Below, in pieces: positions 28,163-36,731 of a DNA stretch of 64,000 bases; the first letter of the stretch is position 1; every line of letters starts with the position of its first letter. Origin of the DNA: Pseudoalteromonas sp. T1lg23B (lineage in GTDB: Bacteria; Pseudomonadota; Gammaproteobacteria; Enterobacterales; Alteromonadaceae); contig NZ_PQBZ01000007.1 in NCBI RefSeq assembly GCF_002964665.1, positions 98,389 to 162,388 on the forward strand, read 5' to 3'. A program made the translations under genes and the position numbers. A model generated the notes under the pieces. It had not been told where the DNA came from, searched no databases, and saw only the letters and a program-made list of their open reading frames with translations.

Positions 28163-28729
28163 TTATGAGACAAGCGGTAGTAACGCGGGAACTTGGCCTA
28201 AAGATTGGCACACATGGTCGGCTTGACTCTTTGCTTCATCGCTAAATGACTGACCTGATTCCACCAGAATCGCTAAATTGACGCCAGCAGCTCTGGCGGC
28301 TTCAATATCGGACAGCTTATCACCCACCATCACACTGGCACTGACATCTATGTCAAACTCAGCTATCGCCTCATTGAGCATACCTGGATTGGGCTTTCTG
28401 CAGTCACACTCTTTTTGAAATTCAGGAAGCGCTTTATGCGGATGATGCGGGCAGTAATACACCTTACTGATGGTGACTTGATGTTTAGCAAATTCGCTAC
28501 ACATCCACTCACTCAATCTAGCAAACTGCTGCTCATCATAATACCCTCGGCCAATACCTGATTGGTTCGTTACAACAACGATGATGTAGCCCTTGGCAAT
28601 AAACTGCTGACACGCTGCAAAGACGCCATCGATAAACTCAAAATCTTCAATCTTATGAACGTAGGCATGATCAACATTAATGACGCCATCTCGGTCTAAA
28701 AACACCGCTTTGTTTTGCTTTTTGCTCAT
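28163..28729 (-). CDS. gmhB: D-glycero-beta-D-manno-heptose 1,7-bisphosphate 7-phosphatase
   Basis: The HAD-family phosphatase removes the 7-phosphate in ADP-heptose synthesis for the LPS inner core. The 188-residue protein has the HAD nucleophile motif FLDRDGVIN (Asp12, Asp14), the VVTNQSG motif, the zinc loop with CPHHPH and CDCRKP that typifies GmhB, and VGDKLSDIEAA. It overlaps the upstream glycosyltransferase by ATGA, so they are coupled. With hldE and gmhA nearby, the window has the whole ADP-heptose pathway except the epimerase hldD. Confidence 0.95.
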   Translation of the reverse strand: MSKKQNKAVFLDRDGVINVDHAYVHKIEDFEFIDGVFAACQQFIAKGYIIVVVTNQSGIGRGYYDEQQFARLSEWMCSEFAKHQVTISKVYYCPHHPHKALPEFQKECDCRKPNPGMLNEAIAEFDIDVSASVMVGDKLSDIEAARAAGVNLAILVESGQSFSDEAKSQADHVCQSLGQVPALLPLVS

Positions 28730-29790
28730 AGCTTTTCTGCCTTTACCACGTGATCAAACATCTCTATCACTTGTTGAGTTTGAATTTGTTGCATCAGATC
28801 ATCCCCTTTCACGCGTATTCCCCACGGCAATTGCTGTGCCGTTTTACCTTTTTGTTTCAACAAGTTTTGATGATACACCTCAACTACATAGTCCTGATAC
28901 AAATACGGCCCCGTGCGTTTTGGGTTTGAATGCGCATACAGACCAATGACCGGCGTTCCCACCGTTACGGCCATATGAGCAGGCCCTGTATCGGGTGCCA
29001 ATACCAAACTCGCTTGCTTTAACACACACAGTAATACCTTTAACTGGGTTTTGCCCACCAAGTTCGTAATATCACATTGCGCGTGTTGACGAATCGCAGC
29101 GGCTAAGTCTTGCTCCAGCGGCGTCGGTCCTCCCGTGATCACCACTGAAAACCCCTGCGCTGCAGCGTGATCAGCTACGGCGGCATAACGCTCAGCTAGC
29201 CAGTTGCGCGCCGCTTTACTCGCTGCAGGTGATATAACAAACACCCGCTCATTACACTGTGCCAACAAGTCTGCTGCTTGCTGATCATCCTCTGTTGATA
29301 TTGGCATCTGCCAAGTAGGCACATCGCATTCAACCCCAATCGTGCGAGCAAACTGTTGAAAACCTTCCAATACATGAGGTTCGTTTTGGGACGCGATACG
29401 TTTATTGATAAATAGCGAATGCAACTCTTTGCTGCGACCTCTATCAAAGCCAATTTTCATTTTGGCTGGAATACATCGAGCAGCGAGATTGGCGCGTAGT
29501 GCAACTTGCATGTGCAACAGCACATCAAACTTACGGCCCTTAAAAGTGCGTTTTAGAGTTTGATAAGCCGCTTTTCCCTGTTTTTTATCAAAAACAACAA
29601 ACTCAACCCCAGGTAAGTCTGCCAATAACATTGCTTCTACTTTACCTATCACCCAAGTAATCGCAGCGTTTGGATAGCGAGCTTGAATGGCCTGCACCGC
29701 CGCAACGGCGTGACATACATCACCTATCGCAGAAAGCCTAAGAATACAAATAGAACTAGGAGGCTGAGACACAAATTTCCTACTTATCAA
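28726..29790 (-). CDS. Family 9 (heptosyltransferase-type) glycosyltransferase
   Basis: A 354-residue GT-B fold protein with the family 9 features: ICILRLSAIGDVCHAVAAVQ at the N-terminus, VISPAASKAARNWLAERYA in the middle and APDTGPAHMAVTVGTPVIGLY, the donor-binding motif, near the C-terminus. Members transfer heptose from ADP-heptose to the LPS inner core. Which acceptor (Kdo or Hep I) cannot be told from sequence, so I give no WaaC/WaaF symbol. It is co-transcribed with gmhB and divergent from kdkA, in keeping with a core-LPS role. Confidence 0.88.
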   Translation of the reverse strand: MISRKFVSQPPSSICILRLSAIGDVCHAVAAVQAIQARYPNAAITWVIGKVEAMLLADLPGVEFVVFDKKQGKAAYQTLKRTFKGRKFDVLLHMQVALRANLAARCIPAKMKIGFDRGRSKELHSLFINKRIASQNEPHVLEGFQQFARTIGVECDVPTWQMPISTEDDQQAADLLAQCNERVFVISPAASKAARNWLAERYAAVADHAAAQGFSVVITGGPTPLEQDLAAAIRQHAQCDITNLVGKTQLKVLLCVLKQASLVLAPDTGPAHMAVTVGTPVIGLYAHSNPKRTGPYLYQDYVVEVYHQNLLKQKGKTAQQLPWGIRVKGDDLMQQIQTQQVIEMFDHVVKAEKL

Positions 29791-29894
29791 AAATATTTGC
29801 GCCAGATCTTAAATTAATCAATTTGCTTTGCAAGTTTATGGTCAACAAAAAACACGTTACACTTGGCACAACTTTTACCTGAACAAACCTTTCG

Positions 29895-30614
29895 ATGAAG
29901 ATCACCACGGCCAACAATCAGTACCTATTAACATCTGATACCTGCACTTACACTGTCGACCTAAATTGGTTTGATGCCCAATTTTGGCAAGCGAAGAATG
30001 CTATTGTTGCTACTAAAGAAGGTCGCTCCACAGCGTGGTTTTTTAAACAAGGTCAAAAAGTTAATGTGTTAAAACATTACTGGCGTGGCGGGTTGATAGG
30101 TAAAGTATTGTCTGATCAATACCTTTTCACAGGCTTAGAAAATACTCGTGTTTATCAAGAATTTGCGCTGCTTTGTCAGCTTGAAAAGCTCGGTCTTCCC
30201 GTTTCAAAACCGATTGCAGCCAAGGTGTCACGTGTAGGATTAGTCTATCGTGGCGATCTCATCACCGAAGCCGTTGCAGGTGCTCAAAGTCTATGCGAAC
30301 GCCTACAAGCTAGATCAGCAACTCATTTAGAGCTGCAAAATGTTGCAACAACGCTCGCGCGCTTTCATAAAGCGGGTGTCTATCACGCTGATTTAAATAT
30401 CAATAATATTCTGTTTGATGAACAAGATGAGGTTTATCTGATTGATTTTGACCGTGGCCAGTTGAAAATACCGAACGCTGCGTGGCAGCAAGCGAATATC
30501 AGCCGTTTGCAACGTTCATTTAATAAAGAGGCCGGCAAATGGCCGACCTTTTATTTCACACAAGACGATTGGCAGCTATTGCAACAATCTTATTTGCAAG
30601 CGCTACAGAACTAA
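29895..30614 (+). CDS. kdkA: Kdo kinase (3-deoxy-D-manno-octulosonic acid kinase)
   Basis: A 239-residue protein-kinase-like enzyme that phosphorylates the single Kdo of lipid A precursors at position 4. The kinase motifs are present: the catalytic loop [12 protein letters not shown] and the metal-binding IDFDRG. The stretch [18 protein letters not shown] is characteristic of KdkA. Bacteria with KdkA usually have a monofunctional Kdo transferase, and waaA is encoded 3.7 kb away. The gene ends within the last four bases of the convergent hldE. Confidence 0.92.
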   Translation: MKITTANNQYLLTSDTCTYTVDLNWFDAQFWQAKNAIVATKEGRSTAWFFKQGQKVNVLKHYWRGGLIGKVLSDQYLFTGLENTRVYQEFALLCQLEKLGLPVSKPIAAKVSRVGLVYRGDLITEAVAGAQSLCERLQARSATHLELQNVATTLARFHKAGVYHADLNINNILFDEQDEVYLIDFDRGQLKIPNAAWQQANISRLQRSFNKEAGKWPTFYFTQDDWQLLQQSYLQALQN

Positions 30615-32068
30615 GACTTAGCGGTTTTACCTAGCTTAGCTTTTTCTATAATGCCAGAGGTTGAGCAACCATCTAAAAAGGCTAATACTTCTACTTGCCC
30701 GCCTTGACTGAGCACATGATCGGCCCCAGCAATTTCTGACACCTTGTAATCGCCGCCCTTGACCAAGATATCTGGACTTATCTGCTCGATGAGCTTTGCT
30801 GGCGTGTCGTTCTCGGCTTCGCTACCAAAAGGGATCACCCAATCCACGGATGCCAAAGCACTCAGTACCATGGCCCGCTCTTTCAATGCATTGATAGGCC
30901 TTTGTGGGCCTTTCAAGCGCGTGATTGACTCATCATTATTTAGGCCAACTACCAATCGCTCCCCCATGCTTTTCGCTTGTGCTAAATAACGTACATGGCC
31001 TGCATGTAAAATATCAAAGCAACCATTGGTGAACACTATTCTCTCACCATTTTGCTTGGCAAACGCAATATGTTTGAGCACATCATCGAACGGGGTTTGA
31101 TAATGTTCGCCAGTTTGACGTAAATACTGCCCCATTTTACGGCTGAGCTCTTCTGGTGATACAGTCGCAGCACCCAGCTTACTGACCGCAATACCCGCGG
31201 CGATATTGGCTACTTCTACTGCATCTTTAGGTGCCATCCCCGCACCCAACATGGTGGTGAGCGTTGCGATAACCGTATCTCCGGCCCCCGTTACATCACT
31301 CACTTCTAATACCTGTGCAGGGAAATCGTGTTTTTCTGTTGCGCAAATAAGCGACATGCCTTGCTCAGAGCGGGTTAACAACATTGCGCCAATACCGTTG
31401 TCGGCAATTAATTGACGCGCACTGTCGGTCAGCGCTTGTTCACTGTCGACCTTACCACCAGCTAACTTAAATTCGTTTAGGTTAGGGGTAATATAATCGG
31501 CCCCACGATATAGCGATAAGTCACTGGATTTTGGGTCGATTAATACCGTTTTACCCGCAGACTTAGCCAAGGCGATCATTTCTTTAATGGCACTTAAAGC
31601 GCCTTTGTTGTAATCCGAAAACAGTACAAAGTCATAGTCATCAAGTACCTGCTCTAAACGCGCAAGTAGTAAACGGCTATGCTGCTCGGTAAATGTTTCT
31701 TCCAAATCTAACCGAACAACCTGCTGATGACGACTGATCACTCGCATTTTAGCAATAGTCGGTAGCTCTTCGACCGTGACTAACTGCGAGGCTATCTTTT
31801 CATTTTCAAGAATTCGAGCCAGCGATACGCCGTTGTCGTCTTCCCCTATTAGACCAAGCAAACCCACTTGGCCATCTAAATGCGCAATATTCTTGGCTAC
31901 GTTTGCCGCGCCACCAGCTTTATCTTCCAAGCTACTCACCTTAACCACAGGCACAGGCGCTTCTGGTGAAATTCGACCTGTATCACCATGCCAATAGCGA
32001 TCAAGCATCACATCACCAACGACTAGAACGCGCGCTTGATTTAGCTTCTGTAAGCGAGAAAACTCCAT
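30611..32068 (-). CDS. hldE: Bifunctional heptose 7-phosphate kinase / heptose 1-phosphate adenylyltransferase
   Basis: A 485-residue fusion that makes ADP-D-glycero-beta-D-manno-heptose in two of its steps. Residues 1 to about 320 are a PfkB-type sugar kinase ([29 protein letters not shown] with the catalytic Asp). Residues from about 340 are a nucleotidyltransferase ([17 protein letters not shown] with the HxGH motif). The start ATG shares one base with the gmhA stop (TAATG), so the two genes are coupled. In enterics hldE follows glnE; here it follows gmhA. Confidence 0.96.
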   Translation of the reverse strand: MEFSRLQKLNQARVLVVGDVMLDRYWHGDTGRISPEAPVPVVKVSSLEDKAGGAANVAKNIAHLDGQVGLLGLIGEDDNGVSLARILENEKIASQLVTVEELPTIAKMRVISRHQQVVRLDLEETFTEQHSRLLLARLEQVLDDYDFVLFSDYNKGALSAIKEMIALAKSAGKTVLIDPKSSDLSLYRGADYITPNLNEFKLAGGKVDSEQALTDSARQLIADNGIGAMLLTRSEQGMSLICATEKHDFPAQVLEVSDVTGAGDTVIATLTTMLGAGMAPKDAVEVANIAAGIAVSKLGAATVSPEELSRKMGQYLRQTGEHYQTPFDDVLKHIAFAKQNGERIVFTNGCFDILHAGHVRYLAQAKSMGERLVVGLNNDESITRLKGPQRPINALKERAMVLSALASVDWVIPFGSEAENDTPAKLIEQISPDILVKGGDYKVSEIAGADHVLSQGGQVEVLAFLDGCSTSGIIEKAKLGKTAKS

Positions 32069-32586
32069 TACTGCTGCTCCGCTACCAGCATATCTACAGC
32101 CTCACAAAGCCAGTGACCGATAAACATGTGTGCCTCTTGGATACGCGCAGTTTCATCGTTTTTAATGATTATGGGCAATTTAGCGATATTTTTAACCTCA
32201 CCACCATCACGCCCTGTTAATGCTACGGTATTCGCGCCAATTTCATTGGCTGCGGCCAAGGCTAGATTAATGTTGGCACTGGTACCTGAGGTTGTCAGTC
32301 CAATCACCAAATCTTCAGGTTTACACAGTGCCTGTACTTGGCGCTCAAACACGGTATCAAAATGATAGTCATTGCTATGTGCCGTCAAAATAGAGGTGTC
32401 TGTTGTGAGCGCGATTGACGCTAATGGCCCACGCTCTAGCTTATATCGCACCACAAATTCGGCTGCTAAGTGCTGAGCATCAGCGGCACTACCACCATTA
32501 CCAAACCAAATGACCTTGCCGCCTTTGGCTAATGTGCTATGGCAAGCTTCTAGCAGTCTCAAACATTCTTCATGATAATTTGCCAT
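32068..32586 (-). CDS. gmhA: Sedoheptulose 7-phosphate isomerase, N-terminus frameshifted
   Basis: The SIS-domain enzyme converts sedoheptulose 7-phosphate to heptose 7-phosphate, the first step of ADP-heptose synthesis. The open frame from ATG 32586 gives 172 residues with [38 protein letters not shown] and [17 protein letters not shown] intact, but it lacks the N-terminal helix of the family (usual length about 195). The missing helix is present upstream: adding one A to the AAA run at 32648-32650 joins the frame to an ATG at 32655-32657 with an AGGA Shine-Dalgarno, giving 196 residues. It is either a sequencing error or a real one-base deletion. Coupled to hldE (TAATG). The related DiaA is less likely here because of the LPS context. 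Confidence 0.85.
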   Translation of the reverse strand: MANYHEECLRLLEACHSTLAKGGKVIWFGNGGSAADAQHLAAEFVVRYKLERGPLASIALTTDTSILTAHSNDYHFDTVFERQVQALCKPEDLVIGLTTSGTSANINLALAAANEIGANTVALTGRDGGEVKNIAKLPIIIKNDETARIQEAHMFIGHWLCEAVDMLVAEQQ

Positions 32587-32711
32587 GGTTTCAAATAGTG
32601 TCTGATGGCGCTCAAGGCTCGCTAAATAACTCTGTTGAATGTGTTCATTTGCGACATATTCGTTCCTATATTACCGCTTTTGGGTATAACTTCTTAAATT
32701 TAATCGTATTA

Positions 32712-34163
32712 TTACCAGTATACATTGAGCGACAGCCAAGTATAACTTTCTCCAAATACATCTTTGCCAACACTTAGTGTGGTTTCAATCTGACGACCTT
32801 CAATAACACGACTATTACTCAGCTCTAGCGCTCGGGCTTGCTCATAGTTCGCCCCAACTTGGTTAAACTCATTCACATAACCGCTTTCGTTATCAACTTG
32901 TGTATATTTGAAACGCCACATAGTGCTGTGATCACTGCTGTATGTTGCCTCTAATGTATGCACTTTGCTCGGCGCGGCATCTCCAAATACACGTTGATCC
33001 GCAGCAAAATGACCAACAACAAAGCCCTTATAGGTGTTGCCCGCAGTGGGGTATATTTCATTCACATACCATAGGCTATGCATATTTGTGTACTCATAGC
33101 GCAGCGTTGTGGTTTTGCTCAGTTGAGGCAAGTACACCCCGAAACTGGCAACGGTGTTGCCAAATTGGTAATTACTATGGTTTTTGGTATCTTCCCCACC
33201 GTATTCAAGATACCACTCGATGGGAGTATAGAAATTAGTTTGTAATGTGCTGGTAAGCGTAGCCCATTGATCTCCAAGTTCAGAATCCTGACTCACGCCA
33301 TTACCTTTGTTGTCATTACCCGCTGGGTCAAAATAGGCTTTGAGCACATCACTACCGCTTACCTCTCGGGGGCCGCCGCCAAATTGCATCATACGGTTCA
33401 AGCCAATTTTCCAGCCTTCAATTGGTTCAATGCTCAAATGCGTGCCGGCAAGTTTGGGCGAGCCATCGTGCAATTGACCTTGATAGACTATGCCCTTTTC
33501 TACGCGGTCCAACTCCGAATAAAACAATTCAAAGTCTAAGTTCCACCAATTGTTTAGCGGTGCAATCAACCCCAGCGACACTGACGCCGCTGGTTTAGCA
33601 TTATTTGAGTATACTTGCGCAAAACTTTTAAAAGGTGAAAACCAGTGTTCTTTGTAGCCTAGGTTTAATTGGAACGTATCTCCTGCCAGCGCATAAAATG
33701 TGTTGTAAAGTACCAAGTCTCCTTGTCGTACTCGATAATCCATCCCCATCTGCAACAAAGTGTTGTCACTGCCACGCCATACGCCATCTAATGATATTTC
33801 GGCGTATTCACTCGCGCTGTTGTTTCTATCATTAGCCAATTTTACTTCTGTGCCAGAGTCATATCTAAGTTTAACCCCTTGCCTGACAATCTCGTCTTTC
33901 CCTTGATATTTCTTTAAACGCTCTCGGATATGGCTGTACAGCTGAGCATCAATACCACGTAACTTTTGCAACGCGATGTTAATTTCACTGAGCCGATAGG
34001 GCTTGGCCATAGGCACTCCCTGCGTCAGCGCAAACATACGGTCTATCTGATACTCCAATATTGTATCTTTACCTATCGGTAAATAAGCGGTTGGCGCACT
34101 AAAACTAAAACACGAAAATACCAGCGCGAACGCGGCGACACAGGACGAGAGCTTTAACGACAT
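32712..34163 (-). CDS. Wzi-family capsule assembly outer-membrane protein
   Basis: A roughly 483-residue exported protein. I start it at ATG 34163, giving the signal peptide MSLKLSSCVAAFALVFSCFSFS; the frame extends 48 codons upstream but without sense. After an N-terminal helical segment (ALTQGVPMAKPYRLSEINIALQ) the rest is a series of amphipathic strands ending in an aromatic residue (YTWLSLNVYW), as expected for an outer-membrane barrel. Wzi binds capsule or exopolysaccharide at the surface in Klebsiella and E. coli. It precedes gmhA on the same strand and diverges from waaA, so it may anchor a polysaccharide here. Confidence 0.82.
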   Translation of the reverse strand: MSLKLSSCVAAFALVFSCFSFSAPTAYLPIGKDTILEYQIDRMFALTQGVPMAKPYRLSEINIALQKLRGIDAQLYSHIRERLKKYQGKDEIVRQGVKLRYDSGTEVKLANDRNNSASEYAEISLDGVWRGSDNTLLQMGMDYRVRQGDLVLYNTFYALAGDTFQLNLGYKEHWFSPFKSFAQVYSNNAKPAASVSLGLIAPLNNWWNLDFELFYSELDRVEKGIVYQGQLHDGSPKLAGTHLSIEPIEGWKIGLNRMMQFGGGPREVSGSDVLKAYFDPAGNDNKGNGVSQDSELGDQWATLTSTLQTNFYTPIEWYLEYGGEDTKNHSNYQFGNTVASFGVYLPQLSKTTTLRYEYTNMHSLWYVNEIYPTAGNTYKGFVVGHFAADQRVFGDAAPSKVHTLEATYSSDHSTMWRFKYTQVDNESGYVNEFNQVGANYEQARALELSNSRVIEGRQIETTLSVGKDVFGESYTWLSLNVYW

Positions 34164-34313
34164 ACAATAACTGCTGCTTAGTAGATAAAAGTGAAGGCAT
34201 GTTAGCAAATAACTGTGCCTGTCGCACGGCTTCAAATGTGTAATTTTGTTATAGTATTTCACTAAATTCGACGAACAAGCTAAAATAGCGTTTTGATCAG
34301 CTGCCAAGGTGCT

Positions 34314-35573
34314 ATGACTCGATTACTTTACTCTCTTTCACTCGCATTATTGAGCCCTGTTATTTTACTGTACCTGTATCTTGTTCGTGGTAAGAAAAAC
34401 GCAGCCTACAAACAACATTTTAAAGAACGTTTAGGCTTTTACGATGCTCAGCAAGTACAACACCCAGTGGTGTTTCACTGTGCCTCTGTTGGCGAAGTTC
34501 TTGCGGCCACACCACTGATAAAAAGATTTATACAGACTCACCCAAGCGAGTCAGTGCTTATCACGTGCAACACCCCCACAGGCCGAGCACAAGTGACGCA
34601 AAGTTTTGGTCATGATGTCACGGTATGCTACTTACCTATAGATTTTTACTTTGCCAGTAAGAGGTTTATCAAGCATGTTCAGCCCAAGCTGCTAGTTGTA
34701 TTAGAAACAGAGCTGTGGCCAAATTTATTCACCCATGCCAAACAAGCAAACTGCCCCGTATGTGTCGTCAATGCTCGACTCTCTGAAAAATCTTTGCAAG
34801 GCTATCAAAGATTTCCCAACATAAGCCGCTGGATCATGACCCATATCGACTCACTTGCCAGTCACAATGAGCAAGATGCACAGCGATTTATAGCCTTAGG
34901 CCTAACGGCCGAAAAAGTGTCTGTTACTGGGTCTATAAAATTTGATATTCAACTCGATGAAACCGTTATAGCCGAGGCACATCATCTCAAAACAGCGTTT
35001 ACTGGCCGCCCTGTTTGGATTGCCGGTTCAACACACCCAGATGAACACGAGCAAGTGTTAGCGGCCCATAAAAGCGTGTTGAACACTCATCCCAATGCGC
35101 TGCTAATTATTGCACCTCGTCATCCTGAGCAATTTGATAAGGTCGAGACGCTGCTTACTCATTCAGAACTGAGCTACTGTCGCCGCAGCCAAACATTCGA
35201 CAACCAAAGTCAGGTCCTGCTTGTTGATACGCTCGGCGAGCTTAAGATGTTATTCGGCAGCGCCGATATTGCCTATATTGGCGGCAGTTTAATCCCACGA
35301 GGTGGACATAACCCACTCGAAGCGGCCGCATTCGCAGTCCCTATATTAAGTGGTCCCCATACCTATAACTTTGCGCATATTTACCCAGAACTATTAACGT
35401 TACAAGGGGCAACCACGGTTGCTGATCAGGCGCAGTTAGCGCACACAGTGGGTACTCTGATGGCGGATGAACAAAAACGCCAAAAGCAGGGGCAACAGGC
35501 ATTGCAATGTCTCAAGCAAAATCAAGGCGCCGTGGACAAAACCTTAAACTTATTGAACTCGCAACTTAACTAA
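34314..35573 (+). CDS. waaA: Lipid IV-A Kdo transferase
   Basis: The enzyme transfers Kdo from CMP-Kdo to lipid IV-A, the first core step. Starting at ATG 34314 (AAGG nearby) it has 419 residues, the usual length; a TTG seven codons upstream is less likely. The N-terminal membrane anchor YSLSLALLSPVILLYLYLVRG, the catalytic region FHCASVGEVLAATPLI with the conserved Glu, and the donor-site motif GGSLIPRGGHNPLEAA are all present. It should be monofunctional given kdkA. It is followed 13 bases later by the DUF1415 gene. Confidence 0.95.
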   Translation: MTRLLYSLSLALLSPVILLYLYLVRGKKNAAYKQHFKERLGFYDAQQVQHPVVFHCASVGEVLAATPLIKRFIQTHPSESVLITCNTPTGRAQVTQSFGHDVTVCYLPIDFYFASKRFIKHVQPKLLVVLETELWPNLFTHAKQANCPVCVVNARLSEKSLQGYQRFPNISRWIMTHIDSLASHNEQDAQRFIALGLTAEKVSVTGSIKFDIQLDETVIAEAHHLKTAFTGRPVWIAGSTHPDEHEQVLAAHKSVLNTHPNALLIIAPRHPEQFDKVETLLTHSELSYCRRSQTFDNQSQVLLVDTLGELKMLFGSADIAYIGGSLIPRGGHNPLEAAAFAVPILSGPHTYNFAHIYPELLTLQGATTVADQAQLAHTVGTLMADEQKRQKQGQQALQCLKQNQGAVDKTLNLLNSQLN

Positions 35574-35586
35574 AGCGAAATACATC

Positions 35587-36138
35587 ATGACAACATCTTC
35601 TTTAACCCCAGAGAAAATCATGCAAAATTGGGTCAGCTCAGTGATTGTTAAATACAATTTTTGCCCGTTTGCACGCCAAGAAGTGGAGCAAAACGCGATT
35701 CATTATCGCGTTTCAACAGCTGTCAGCCATGACGATGCCGTGATGGACATGTTAGACGAATGTGCTGCCATGAATGACGACGCTGGCAAAGAAACCGCTT
35801 TACTGATTTTTACTGAAGGTTTTGGAGAGTTTGCCGACTTTTTGGATTTAGTCGATTTGGCCAATGCCATGCTCGCAGTACAAGGTTATGAAGGCACTTA
35901 TCAAATCGCGAACTTCCACCCAGACTATGTATTTGCCGACAGTGACGAAGACGACGCGGCCAACTATACCAATAGAGCGCCCTATCCAACATTACATATC
36001 ATTCGTGAACAAAGCATGGCCGAGGCATTAGACAGTTACGATGAACCTGAGAGTATTCCTGAACATAACATTCGTTTGGCAAGACGCAAAGGCGAAGCTT
36101 TTTGGCAGCAGTTATTAAAAAACTGCTATAAGAAGTAA
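35587..36138 (+). CDS. DUF1415 protein
   Basis: A 183-residue cytoplasmic protein matching the DUF1415 family: WVSSVIVKYNFCPFARQEVEQN near the N-terminus, an acidic middle, ANFHPDYVFADSDEDDAANYTNRAPYPTLHIIRE and a C-terminal HNIRLARRKGE. The family is widespread in proteobacteria and has no known function; the conserved CPF and H/D residues hint at metal or thiol chemistry but this is a guess. Closely follows waaA and is probably in its transcript. Confidence 0.85.
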   Translation: MTTSSLTPEKIMQNWVSSVIVKYNFCPFARQEVEQNAIHYRVSTAVSHDDAVMDMLDECAAMNDDAGKETALLIFTEGFGEFADFLDLVDLANAMLAVQGYEGTYQIANFHPDYVFADSDEDDAANYTNRAPYPTLHIIREQSMAEALDSYDEPESIPEHNIRLARRKGEAFWQQLLKNCYKK

Positions 36139-36184
36139 TCGCTGAAATTATGCTTTGTTTATATTGCTGATTTAATGCGGGATA

Positions 36185-36209
36185 ACGGGGCGATGAATAC
36201 GCGCCCCGT
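36185..36209. terminator. Hairpin between convergent DUF1415 and ydbL genes
   Basis: ACGGGGCG, nine-base loop, CGCCCCGT lies between the two convergent stop codons. The tails are T-poor (TTTGTGAGTCTTT on the plus strand), so termination strength is uncertain. Confidence 0.5.
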
Positions 36210-36219
36210 TTGTGAGTCT

Positions 36220-36540
36220 TTACTTTTTCACCCAACTACCATTGACTTGAACATAGTGTCCTTTGGCTGTTTTCTCAATGGCTTTTTTACCCGCCAGCAA
36301 TTCAACCTGAGACAAGCTAATCCCATTTTGTTTCGCCAATTGCTGATACTTCGCTTTACGCTTAGCGTTGATATCATCGATAAGCGCTTGCACCTGAGCT
36401 GCGTTACTTACCACCGCTAAATATCCATTTGCTGTTTCGCCCACTAGACCTTGATCCTTAGCGCTGTCCAGCGTCAATGCCCAAGCCGAAAAAGCCATAC
36501 CAAGCGCGGCGATTGTCACTAATAATTTGTTCGCTTTCAT
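36220..36540 (-). CDS. ydbL: YdbL-like periplasmic protein (DUF1318)
   Basis: A 106-residue exported protein with signal peptide MKANKLLVTIAALGMAFSAWA and the DUF1318 pattern SAKDQGLVGETANGYLAVV, then INAKRKAKYQQLAKQNGISLSQVE and a C-terminal GHYVQVNGSWVKK. In E. coli YdbL is reported to control assembly of the YdbH-YnbE bridge that moves phospholipid from inner to outer membrane. Third gene of the ydbH-ynbE-ydbL operon, 11 bases after ynbE. Confidence 0.92.
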   Translation of the reverse strand: MKANKLLVTIAALGMAFSAWALTLDSAKDQGLVGETANGYLAVVSNAAQVQALIDDINAKRKAKYQQLAKQNGISLSQVELLAGKKAIEKTAKGHYVQVNGSWVKK

Positions 36541-36551
36541 GTTTCTCTCCC

Positions 36552-36731
36552 TTAGAATAACTCGCTGTCATCGCTGAATAAATTGTCCAATTCTTTGTCA
36601 ACTTTAACTCGGATCTCATGATCCACTTTGACATTCAAATTGATGGTGATTGGCTCCTTGGTCTCGACCTGTACTTTATGCGTACAAGCACTCAGACACA
36701 AAAAGCTCATCAGTATTAGGGTCCATTTCAT
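36552..36731 (-). CDS. ynbE: YnbE-like small outer-membrane lipoprotein
   Basis: A 59-residue lipoprotein with a lipobox LSAC (Cys16) after MKWTLILMSFLCLSAC and a short Val/Lys-rich domain ending in DSELF. The pattern ITINLNVKVDHEIRVKVDKEL is that of YnbE, the outer-membrane partner of YdbH. Its ATG overlaps the ydbH stop as ATGA, so translation is coupled. Confidence 0.9.
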   Translation of the reverse strand: MKWTLILMSFLCLSACTHKVQVETKEPITINLNVKVDHEIRVKVDKELDNLFSDDSELF

